From contig CASHTG010000015.1 in assembly GCA_949357655.1 (NCBI GenBank), positions 2,976,001-3,040,000 on the forward strand: a stretch of DNA of 64,000 nt. Reading direction: 5' to 3'. The notes beneath the pieces were generated by a model that saw only the letters and a program-made list of their open reading frames with translations, searched no databases and had not been told where the DNA came from. This DNA comes from Parascedosporium putredinis. Taxonomy: Eukaryota; Ascomycota; Sordariomycetes; Microascales; Microascaceae. Shown here piece by piece: positions 26,001 through 38,000 of this stretch; the first letter of the stretch is position 1, and the number at the start of each line of letters is the position of its first letter. The translations under genes were made by a program, and so were the position numbers.

Positions 26001-29000
26001 CTTCAGGCCGGGAGCTAGGTTCGGGCTCAATATCCATAAAGAGGGCACCCTTCTTCTTCTTCTTTTTCTTGTCTTTCTTCGAAGAGAAGGTACTAGGACC
26101 CCATTCGTCTCCAGACAGCGGGTAATCGGGATCGGGGTTCTTGTCCAGGGCAGAGACTATATCCGTGGCGTCCATGGGCGAGGGTTCGGTGAAGTTGACA
26201 GACTCGGGCTCCATACTTGACAATACTGGAGACCTTTGTTTGCCATCTTCGTCTTTATAAAGGGCAGACTCGCCAATGTCTTCCCGGGGAGTCTGCTGCT
26301 CAAAGACTGGTGTAGACTCGTCGACCTCAAGTAGAGGGGGTCACTGGATGCAGCCGGGACCGCGGGCTCACTAGGATCCCGCTTCTTCCCCTTCTTTTTG
26401 CCCTTCTTGCCTGCTAGTGGGATGGCCCAGTTATCTTCATCCGCTTGGTGCTGCAGGTCTAAGCTAGTGACGGTTTGGGGTAACTCTTTGACCATGGATG
26501 GGTCCGGGGTTTGATTATCTGCGGCGTGCTCGACAAGATCGCCTTGGTCAAGCTCCAGAACGGCTTCGGAAGGAGATTCAGGGGAGATATGGGACGTGGT
26601 ATCAAGGCCAGGAATTGACTCCGAGGCGGCGTCGAGGGAGATTGCGGCCGCCTTCTTGCCCTTCTTCGCCTTCTTCCTATCTTTGCTTCTTGGTGTGAAA
26701 GCCCATTCATTCTCGGATTGAGGGTCAGCTGCGGAGGGACCTTCTGTTTCTGTTACTGGCAGCTCGGCGAGCGGGGAGCAATCCTCAACAGATGCTGCCT
26801 CTCTGTCGCCAGAAGGTTGGGGTTCCAAGGCAGCGTTCGCCTTGCCCTTTTTCTTCTTCTTCTTGTCCTTCGTCGTGAGTAGCGGTGAAGACCATTCATC
26901 TTCAAGCGCATCCTCAGCTGTGGGCGAAGCAGAATCCGGGATGGGCGTGCTTTCCTCCGGCGCAGGGGTAAATTTCTCCGCAATATCGAACACCTCTTGC
27001 TCGACCAAAGACTTATTCTTATTCTTCTTTTTGCCCTTCTTAGTAGTCGGCGTAAAGGCCCATTCAGCTAACGGGTCCTCTTCAGGCTCTCCAGTTGGTG
27101 CAAGACCGGGGATGCGAGGTTCGGCCTCTGCCAAAGTGGACTGGGGATCAAAAGCAGCGTCGCCCTTCTGCTTCTTTTTCTTGTCTTTCTTAGAGCTAGA
27201 GGGGCCCGACTGGTTGAAGGTCGGTTGGCTCTCGGTCGATAACTCATCTTCGATCGCGGCAGGTTGTTCAGACTCAAGTTCCTCAGGGACACTGTCCGGA
27301 ACAGTGACGGGGTCCAGAGGCTGGGAAGCCTCGGTGTCATGAGGCTCAAAGATAGCAGTTTCACCTTCGAGGACAGCATCCACTGTCTGGCCAACCTCAG
27401 AAGTAGCCAAACCCGTTTGTTTGGCCCTCTCCTCGTCTTTCTCGTTCTGAGAGGAGGATGCCAAATCTTCACAGTATTCTAGGTCAGTAGGCTCGGCGGG
27501 AAGAGCGGGCGGTTCGACCTCGAGGAGAGTCTCAGCGTTGGCTTCAGTCCGGTCTTCCGTCCAGTCTCCCGAGTCAGTCCGGGGCTCAGATTCAAGGACA
27601 AATGAGCTCTTTTTCTTCTTCTTCTTGTCCTTCTTGCTGCTCGACATGGGTACCCAGTCATCCTCGACCGGTCGGTCGGCAGCCCGGTCAGCAATGTGCT
27701 CAGGAGGCGGGAGAGCCTCTCCGGTCGCAGGTTCGAACTCGGCGGGCTGCTCGTGGTAACTCGATTCAGGCTCGAAAAATGACTGTTGGGTAGCCAAGCC
27801 CTTCTTCTTCTTCTTCTTCTTATCCTTTCCAGAAGCGGTCGGTACCTCCCATTCGCCTTCTGCAGTGAGGTCAAGAGTGGGCTCTAGTTCTGTAGCAAGT
27901 TCTGGAACATCGGGTTCGCCTTCGGCCGGAGGTTCTGGTTCAATTGCAGGCATGCCCTTCTTTTTCTTTTTCTTGTCCTTCTTGGAAGTTGGAGTGAAAT
28001 TCCACTGATCAAGGGGCTCTTCCTGAAGCGACGGCTGGGGTTCTTTAGAAGGTTCAGTAGCAACTGGCTCAGAAAGAGCGAGTGGGATCTCGGCATCAAG
28101 ATCAGGTTCGGAGCGAGGAGGTGGTTCGACGTCTAGCTCGGCCCCGGGTTTCGGCTCAAGAGTCGCTCGGGACTTCTTCTTTTCTTGTCCTTCTTGGAGG
28201 ATGTCTGGAAGGACAAATCGTCCCAAGGCTCACCTTCAGGAGAGTCTTGGGTAGGCTCGGCAGGAGTTGTTCCGGACATTGATGAGACTTCAGGTTCGGA
28301 CTCGGGCGTTGATAGGGCTTGATCCTCGTTCATTCCCCTTTCCTGCATCGTATCATTTTCCGAGGTTGAAGTAAATGTATCGTGATCGGCGGGTTCTGCC
28401 CCGGGCGCTCCTGTTACTAGACGAGAGTCCTCGGTGATGTCTCTTGCAGCCTGTTCCTGAGTGTCTGGCGAGATGTGCAGCTCCGGGCCCAATGCAGGCT
28501 CCGAAGAGTTAAACCCCTTCTTCTTTTTCTTGGCCTTATCTTTTTAGATTTCGGGGTAAAGGCCCAGTCATCGACAGGCTCAGGCACAGGCTCAATCTCG
28601 GCGCCAGCTGGTGCTCCGGAACCCTCCGGAACGCTTCGTTCGTGGGCTGGTTCGTTCTGCAAGTCCGTTTGAAGTTCAGGTTCTGACAAATCGAGACTCT
28701 TCTTCTTCTTCTTCTTCTTGTCCTTCGAGTCCATTCGAGTCGTTGACCACTCGTCCGCGGGGATGTCGGTTTCTCCATCCCCACGAGTTTCCTCGTCAAT
28801 TGGCTGCCCGGCCAGCGAGGTATGGGGCTCGAAGATGGAGTCTTCCTCAGGTATCAGCAATTTTGTCTTTTTGTTCTTCTTGCCTTTCTTTGGTTCTGTT
28901 AGGCTGGAAGACCAATCTTCATCTGGCTGCGTATCGATACCGCCGAGCGATGCTTCATTGTGGGGCTCGGTAAGCTCAAGCCCGCGTGTTTTATCAGTCT

Positions 29001-32000
29001 CGGACTGGATGCCTTTGCCCTTCTTATTCCTCTTGTCCGTCTTCGGAGGCGAAGCGTAGAACCCATCATCTTCCACCTCGGGCTCGTCTTCGCCGACCAA
29101 AGAAGTCACGGAATCCTTGCCTTGTGTCGAAGTAGCGATGGCGTCGGGTACTGTTTCAGGGAGGAGCTCAGAATCTGCCGGTGAAGACTTGTCCTTCTTC
29201 TTTTTCTTCTTAAGGTTCTTCGAGGGTGTAGTATACGACCAGTCATCTTCGGTTTTCGTTTCTTCTTCCTTCGGTGCAGGAAGAAGAGGATTTGCATCTT
29301 GGTCCAGAGTGGTTTCACCTGCCAGCTCTGCCTCAGGCGGAGGGGTGGGATCGGACAATTTAGCCTTGCCCTTCTTCTTTTTGTCTTTCTTAGAGAGTGC
29401 AGTAAAGGCCCAGTCGTCTTCTTCAGCCTTTAGCTGTCGGTCGTCGGCTATAGAAGCAGGATCATCTTGGGCCTGGCCCAAAATGGCGGCAGCCTCGGGT
29501 TCGGTCTCAGGAAGCGGCTCGGATTCCACAAGCGCCGCTTTGCCTTTCTTCTTACCCTTCTTGGAAGGAGGGGTGTAGGCCCACTCATCTTCAACCTTTG
29601 GCTCTTCCTCGGCGACTAAAGAGATAGTAGGGTCCAGGTCGTCATGAGCGAGGGCCTCGGACTTTGTATCTGGATGAAGCTCATGTTCAAAAGATGCAAC
29701 CTTGCCCTTCTTCTTTTTCTTGTCCCGTTTCGAAGATGGGGGTGTATGACCAATCATCCTCACCGGTCGGCGCCACGTCAGGATCAGTAGGTAGCAAGAG
29801 GTCCGATGTCGAGCGAGATTCCACATCATCTAAAGATTCTTTTTCAGGCAATTCCTCAAATGGTGCTTCGTCGACGCTCGCTCTGCTTTTCCCTTTCTGC
29901 CTCTTGCCCTTTTACCACTGACCGATCCAAACGCAGGCTCTTCCGCCCATCCGGCATCTGTCAGGACAGCAGCAGCATCGTCGCCGGAGGCCACAGATGA
30001 GGGCTGGTCCGGTCCGAGGGGTCGGACGCTTCTCCCTGAATAAACGACGCTTCGGCAGTCTCTAACTCGCGAGTTGGCTCGGATTTGGCGGCTTTGCCCT
30101 TCTTCTTCTTCTTCATGGACTTAGGCAGGTAAGCGTACTCGGCATCTCCACTAGCAGGTTCGATGGGAGGTATTTCGGAAGGGGGCGCCGCAACTTCGGG
30201 TGGCAGACTGGCATCCCATGCATCGGCCCACGAGCCTTCCATAGACATAAATCCCCACGATCAATCGACTCTCTCGACTCAAGGGAGATATCCAAGGGAT
30301 CGTCCTTCTCCGGCATGGGTGACACAGTGGGGTCAGCTTCAAAGGCATCGACCAGGTTTTCTTCTGGGAAGTCGGCAAATGAGACCGACTTCTTTTTTGG
30401 CTTTCTTGGTCTTCTTGCCACTCATTGCCGACTCAAGAAGTGGGAGCGACTCAATGGGTTCGGAAGATGCCGAGCTGGGAGCGGACTGTTCTTCGACCAG
30501 TTCAGCAGAAGGTTCGAGTTCGACAGAGGCATCATCCACAGAAGGGGTAGGTCCAGTGGAGAAATCATGAGAAGTTTTGCGGCCCTTTTTAGCCTTCTTA
30601 GATTTCGTGGGCGCGGTCCACTCATCCTCCATACCCTCTGGGTCCTTTTGCTCGTCCGCTTGAGGGTTTGCTCAACCGCCGGAGTTTCGTCTTCGACCAG
30701 GGTCGGCTCGTCGGCGCTGGTAAGGGGACTCGATTTGTTACCGCGTTTCTTTCCCTTCTCTTTCTTGGCTTTGGACTTCAAAGGTGCCGACCACTCATCC
30801 CCTGTAGACTCCCGGCCTGGCGTATCCCATTGGTCTTGTGTTGAAGATGGTGTGCTGTCGGTTACGGTGGGCATGGGCCCAGGCACAGGAAACTCGGCGT
30901 CGGTCTTTAGGGCAGGTGCATCATCCGATTCCGGTGCCTGTTCGAAAGGTGTTTTATCGTTCTTCTTGCCCTTCTTCTTCTTGCTCTTCTTGTTGAAGTG
31001 CACCCCGAAATCATCCTCAGCGGGAAGGGGCTCGGGAGCGGAAATCGAGGCCTCGGGTGACCTGTCGTCAGGACCCGGCGGTGACCTCTCAGGTTCCTTG
31101 ATTTCGAGCTCCTCCATAGCATCTGCCCAGTTCTCGTCCGCATTGAAATCATCCCAAGCTGAGTCTCCATGGGCAGCTCCGTCGGCAGACTGGTCGGTTG
31201 TCAATGGACGGTCATCAAGAGCCTCAGTTTCTCCGGTGGAGGGTATGCCTTGCTGTTCAGTCACAGAAGCTTTCTTTCCTTTACTCCTCTTCGTCTTCGA
31301 GGAGGCAAAGACACCGTCCGGCACTGCCTCCCGGGCGGGTGGAGGGTCAATAGTCTGAGAAAGAGGCTCATCCAAACCCCGATTAGCTGGCTCCTCTTCC
31401 TCCGCATCCCAGGCCCGCTGGCTTCCTTTGTTCTTCTTCTTCTTCCCCTTCACCAACTGAGTCGGGGTAGTATCCTGTTCAGGGATTCTAAGCGCTGCCA
31501 CAATTGGTTGCTCGTCGAGAGGCTCTTCGGAGGTCTGCACAGCGGGCGGATCGGGAGTCTCGTCACTCCAGGAGAACTGACTAGCCTTTTTCTTCTTCCG
31601 TTTCTCCTTTTTCAATAGCCCTGAGGGTGCAGGGTCGAGTTCTACTACGTCACCCACCGACTCGCCCTTTCCTAGGTCCTGCATGTCAAAAGCATTATCC
31701 CACAACGCCTCGTTAGTAGACAGAGTCGTGGCTGTTGGCTCCTCAGAATACGGCGACTTCTCTATCGAGGGCTCGGAGGCGGCCATGTTGATTATCTCCT
31801 CTGAGTCGACCGCCTTCTCCTTGCCCTTCTTCTTGCCACCCTTCTTCTTTTTCTTGGGAGTGGCGAAGATGTTCTCTTCCTGTGCCATTTGCTCAGCCTC
31901 CGGGGAGGTTCAGAATCAGAAAGCGCTGGGCCAGCGGCAGCCAGGGGCAGGCTAAACTGCATTTTTGGGTCCTTGAGATCGAGGCTGCTGGTCGGAGAAT

Positions 32001-35000
32001 GGCCAAATTCGTGGCGGGCCGCACTCCCTTCTCGGTCGCTTGTCATTGGAGAGGCAGCGCGTCGAGGAGATTCAGCCTCCCGGCGAGTTGCGAGGTAGAG
32101 GGGGCGGATATCCTTGGTGCTTTCCCACGAGACGGGACGCGCTGGCCCTTTCTTCGTCAGTGACGTATCTGTCGCCGATGAAACAGGAGAAGACATGGGC
32201 GAGTGCCTAAAAACACGCGGGGATGAAGGGTTAGACCTCGGTCCAAAGAAGTAGGGCACGGGAATTGCTGTCTGGCTAGGAGATCTAGCATGAGGTGAAT
32301 CATGGATGCTCTTCCGCCGGTTCTTTTGTTCCAAGATCGTGCGACTGTAGACGGTCTCAGGGGGTATCCGGGCGACTGGCAGGCAGCCCAGGGAGGTCTT
32401 CTATGACCTCGCCTGGGGATCCAGGAGCACTAGGGGGAGAGGAAGGAGGTCTCCGTACTGGGGGTCGATAGCAGGCTTGACTACCCTCTCAACGACTCCC
32501 AGATCTAGCGCATCCGCCTGCCCATGGGTAGGTTCGTCGTCCGTCATCAAGTTCTCCGCCCCTTTAAATGAGGATTTGCTGGCATTTGACCGGGTGAGGG
32601 CGGAAAGTCCCGCAACCGCAGCCGCAACTGCAACCGGTAAGCCGACACCTTCGCCACGGGTGTCGGCATTAGCTAAAAAGAATCCTGGCCGACATCGTCG
32701 GGCTTGGCCATAAGTCCAGTTTCCTCAGAGTCATCGAGGCCTTTATCGGGTGGTTCCGGGTCCGCCCAATCGTCCATCTTCTTACCTTTCTTCTTACCTT
32801 TCTTACCCTTCTTCGCCGGCATGGCCCATGGGTCGTCCTCGGCGGCCGGGGGTGGTGCTGCTTCCTTTTCCTGTTCCTGTTCCTGTTCCTGTTCCTCAGG
32901 CTTGTCCCAATCAAATTCAGCAGCCTGCCTCCCCTTCTTTTTCTTGCCCTTCTTAGCTGGCATGGCCCATGGGTCGTCCTCGGCAGCCGGGGTGGTGCTG
33001 CTTCCTTGTCCTGTTCCTGTTCCTCCGGCTTGTCCCAATCAAATTCAGCAGCCTGCCTCCCCTTCTTCTTCTTGCCCTTCTTAGCCGGCATGGCCCAGGG
33101 GTCAGCGTCCAAAGATTCCGGGGCTCTTTCGGGGCTTCCTGTGCTTCGTGCCAGACGTCATCATCTTCGGCAGCCATCCCGGGTCCTACCCCGGGTTCAG
33201 GTGCCACGTCCCGGGGCTCGTCCGTTGAGGTTTTGGCCGGGGTATCGAGCAGCTCGCCCTCGTCGTTGGGCAAGTCGTCGGCGAGCTCCGGTTCATCGCC
33301 AAACATTGGAGTTTTCTGCTTTTAGAAAGCTTCCGCCGCTCCTTCTTGGTTAACTTCTTGTTAGGAGCGCGGTCGTCTTCCACAGGCGAAGAAGGCTGGG
33401 TCGCTTCATCAGCCCCAAGATCCCAAGCATCCTCAGGAGAGGGTTCGGCCGAGCGGCTGTGAGAATCAGCATCAATCAAGCTGTCCCATTGGTCTTCCTT
33501 TGCAACTGCTGTAGCCGCGTCATCGTCTTGCCACGGGTCTACTGCCTTTTGCTTCGCTCGCTTCCGCTGCTCCTTCTTGTTTAGTTTCTTCGGGGCAATG
33601 AATTCGGCATCCTCGTCCACGGATGCGGAGCGGGTGATACTCGGCTCAGACATCTGCAGATCAGGTTCTTCCCCATGTGACCCAACTTGAGGTTCGGAAG
33701 GCAACACAGGGGCCTCGTCCAGGTCCAGCTGCTCGGCGGGCGTGGTTACTATTGGGGCCGTCTCAACAGGCTCCTCCAGGGCCAAGTCCTCTTCAGCATA
33801 TTTTTTATTACCCTTCTTCTTCTTCTTCTTACCCTTCAAAGCGCTTCCCCACTCCTCCTCGGCCGGCTCCGTTTCAGGTTGAGGGGCATGCTCAGGTTCG
33901 GGGATTGCCGCATCTTCGCTGGGCGTAAAGCCCACGGGCGCGGGTTCGGCAGCCTCCTCTGACGGTAGGGACTCCATGGCTAGCTTCTTGCCTCCCTTCT
34001 TCTTCTTTTTCTTGCTACCAAAGGCGCTGCCCCATTCCTCCTCGGCCGGCTCAGGCTCGGGCTCAGTTTTCAGTTCAGGTTCGGGCAAATGTTCAGGGCC
34101 CGGAGCAACTTCCGCCTCTTCAGCAGACGCCAACCCATCGGCAAAAGTGTAAGAAGCGTCTACAGCCTCTTCAGGAGGCGGGGATACAACGGTTTGCCTC
34201 TTGCCGCCCTTCTTCTTTTTCTTTTGCTCTCGAAGTTACCACCCCACTCATCCTCAGCTGGTTCGGCTTCGGGCTCGGTTCGAGAGCTAGATTCGGGGGC
34301 AAGGATATCTTCCGGGATCTCGATAGGTTCGGCAACATCTTCGGGGTTGCGACCGCAACAACTTGCTTCTTGTTGCCCTTCCTCTTCTTCTTTTACCCCC
34401 GAAGCTGCTACCCCACTCGTCTTCGGCTGGCTCCGTCTCGGGTTCGGTCCGAGGTTCGTGTTCCAGTACAGGCGCAGGGCTGACGTCGGGTTCCTCCAAA
34501 GGTGTCGGCTCCGCATAAACAGCCTCAGCAAGATCCTCAGAGGGCTCCACCTCCACAGCTTGCTTCTTGCCACCCTTCCCCTTCTTCTTTTAGCTTTGAA
34601 GGAGTTTCCCACTCGTCCTCGGCCGGCTCAGTCTCAGGCTCAGTCTTAGTTGCCTCGGTCTCATGCACAGGTTCGTAGTCAAGGGCAGAAGCAGAGACGT
34701 AGTCGGGTTCATCGAGGAGAACCGGGACAGCCCTGGCAGCATCCTTGGGTGGCGAGGTTTCCGGGGCACGTTTCTTGCCGCCCTTCTTCTTCTTCTTCTT
34801 GGCGCCAAAGCTGCTGCCCCATTCGTCCTCGGCCGGCTCCGTCTCAGGTTCCGTTCTAGGCTCCGCTTCGGGTTCAGGGGCCAGGGTAATCTCCTCACTC
34901 TCCATCGGTCTCGGCTCCATAGAAGCCTCAACAACGTCTGAAGACGAAACGTCCATGACTTGTTTCTTGCCACCCTTCTTTTTCTTCTTCTTGTTACCCC

Positions 35001-38000
35001 GGAAGGAGCCTCCCCATTCTTCTTCGGCCGACGCCTGGTCAAGCACCGGGGATGACCTCGTCCGTGTGTCGGGAGCAAACTCGTCGTTCGAACCTGGAGG
35101 CGAGTCACGATGCCGGTATTGAGGATCCTCGACAACAATACTGTCCTCAAACCCGGCAGCTTTCAGACCAGCACTGAGTGTTGCCGCAAACTCGAAGTCG
35201 TCGTCAAATGCGCCTGGTATCGAACGAGTCTTGGGCGTTATCGCCTTTGAGTCGGGAACGGATTCGGTCATCGATTCGGGCAGCGGAGGCAAGTCGCCAA
35301 GGCCGTCGTTGTCAAGAGCATCAAAGGTCTTCTCAGAGCCTCTTCTTACCGCCGGAGACTTTTCCGCTGAAAAGTCTTCTGGCGAGACCCACCGGCGCTC
35401 GGGTTCAACAGCCGGGCCGCTCTCCAAAGAAGCAAGGTCCAGAGGAGACTCCTTTGTGGCCACTTCAGGAATAGGATCAGGTGTACCAACATCATCGTCC
35501 ACGAGATCATCGACGAGAGCAGGATCCTCGATAATCTCTAGGGTCACGGGGCTGCCGCCTCATCCAAGGGAGTTGCGCCCTCTGAGGCTCTGTTGGCACA
35601 GGATATTCAGGCTGCGAGTCGACGCGAGTATCTGCGGGCCCCGGCTCTGCTTCACGAGCTACATCGACTTCCCCTTCCTCTCCACTTGGCTGAGAAGTTG
35701 CAAACTTAGTCGCAAGGACGGCGTTGACGATGCCCCAGGCGCTCCTCGTTTCGGTGCTGGGGTTCTGGGCTTCGCCACGGGGTGCTCTGGCTTCGACAGG
35801 TTCCGCACTGCCTACTTTGTTGTCTGCTAGCTGGATGATCTCTCCACGAGGTCCAATCATGATATTAGGATCTGAGGATTCTTCGCGCGCTTGCTCTCCT
35901 GTTCTCGAAGCGGATCGGGACCTGGAGCCGGACTTTGATTGCGAGCGAGATCTAGACCTCGACTTCCTCTCCTCATCTTTGTCTAGTCGTCGTTCTGGAG
36001 AGGGAGAGCCGATTGGCGTGGGGCGCACAACATTTACAAGTGGCCGTTCCCTTTCGGCAGAAGGATCTCTAGTGCTGAAAAGGGTGGGACCGGCGGAACG
36101 GCCGCGTTCCTCCAAGAACCGAGATAAAAGGCCGGGATGCTCAAGAATGTTGTCAATACGGACATCGGCATCGGGCCCACCATAAAGACCTGTTGGTGAC
36201 TTCTCTTCAAGTTCAGGTGGAGTGACGATTAAGATTTCGGGCTCTGGTTCCTCCTCTTCCTCCTCTTTCCACTGGTCAACGACTGACCTCCGCCTCGAGC
36301 CGGACCGCGACCGAATCTCTTCAGCTGCATTCTTACGGGCAGCTTGTGAGCGGCGGTAAAATCTGTCTGCCTCCTCCAACACTGGATCTTTCTCGGGGGT
36401 GATCGTCTTTCGAGTCTTGCTTCTTAAGCGGCTTCGGGTCTTCCATAGGTTCAGCCGGGTCCGACTCATTGCAAGACGCCTAGCTTCATAGTAGGCCCGC
36501 TTCAATTCCTCCTCCTCGTCATCAAACCGACGACGGGGAGAAGGTTGGCGAGTCGAAGAGCTGCGGGCCATCTCAGCTAGCTGCTCAATTTCGAACGAGT
36601 CCTTTCTGCTGAGGCGCGGATGGGGGTCATAATCGGGCGAGGAGAAAGTGGGTTCGCGTTCGACCGTGAATACGGCGGTGCTAGGTGGACCAGGCTGCAC
36701 TTCTTGCTTTGGTGGCGTCGCTGGCCGGCTATAGGAAGGCGTTCTGAAGGCATCATCGGCAACTTGGAACTGGAACGGATCAATAGGCGCCTTGGTGGGG
36801 CCAGCGGGAACTTGCTTCTCTCTATATCCGTCCTCATTCGACGCGATCGCAGATTTTCGAGATACTGGAGAACCTCGGTTATCGCGAATCTCGCGGATTC
36901 GTCGCCGTGTTTCTTCCTCCTCTCGGTTCTCTTGACGGCGGGAAGCTGGCTCTTCCTCCAACTCGGGCTTGCTGCGCCGGCTCCGCCCCGTCTTTCGATT
37001 AAAGCTTTGGACATATTCTTCATATTCCCTATCAAGGCGCTCCTTGCGTGCAGCCTCGCTCTCCTGTTCTTCGGAAATTATGGGGCGTCCAGGGTGATCA
37101 CGTCGTGGCGAATCATGGGCGTGATACTCGTCGGGTCGCGATTTCTCCTCCGGGCGCTCACGTCGCGGGGAATCACGGGCGTGATACTCGACAGGTCGTG
37201 GTTTCTCCTCCGGGCGCTCACGTCGTGGGAGTCACGGGCGTGATACTCGACAGGCCGTGGTTTCTCCTCCTGGCGCTCACGCCGAGGCGAATCACGGGTG
37301 TCGTAGCTATCCGGTCTTGGCTTTTCCGCTGGCCGGTCGCGCGTGGACGGATGACGACGGTGGTAGTCAGGCTCGACCTTGTCTTCCCTACGAGAAGAGT
37401 AAGACGGTTCCCTTGACTTTTCTCGGAGAAGACACTAGATCCGACTACGCCAGCAGCCACGGCAGTAGTCACGGCTGCGAACGTCTTATCTCCCGAAGAC
37501 GACTTTCGGGATTTTTCCTCGCGGTAAGACGAGTGCTCCAGCCTCTGAGGGCTCACAGGTGCTACGGGTCTCGGTTGCTCGAGTGGCACTTCGGCGGCAC
37601 GGGAACGCTTAGGGTAGACTTCGCTAATGGTGTGAGCCGGGGCGCTTCTAGCATCAAAATCGACCGAGTTGTCTATCGGCGTGGGCTGTACATGCTTCAT
37701 CCGAGAAGGCTTTGTCGGAGCAGGGCCAGGGATCGGGGTCACAACCCCGTGCAGCGAGTTCTGGGGACCGAAAAGACGAGGATCCACAATGGATGACCGA
37801 TGGGTTGGGGGCTCGGGACGAGTCGGGGCAGGGGCAGCAGGCGGGGGCTGGGCAGCGACATGTGAGGGTCTAGGTAATGAGACCCCAGAGCCGTAGGCAA
37901 GGGGTCATCCTCGTCGCCCGAGTCCGAAGCAGACTCCCACTCGTCGTCACTAGATTCACGATTTTTATACCTCGATGGGCCGATACCACGGGTCTTGGCG

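Noticed and set aside
32848..33306. CRISPR-like array from regularly spaced repeats in the leashin gene
   Set aside because: The repeats are coding tandem units with in-frame periods in a fungal gene; there are no unique spacers and no cas genes.
19700..35480. Programmed ribosomal frameshifting at the many A/G-rich lysine runs
   Set aside because: Equivalent single-base losses occur in G or C runs of unrelated genes (P450, apc2), and sister repeat copies differ in run length, so sequence error is simpler.
19460..36190. Many plus-strand open frames rich in Ser, Leu and Phe opposite the leashin-type gene
   Set aside because: They are reverse readings of AAG lysine runs and acidic codons (TTC/CTT give Phe/Leu). 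They follow the repeat period of the minus gene and have no features of their own.
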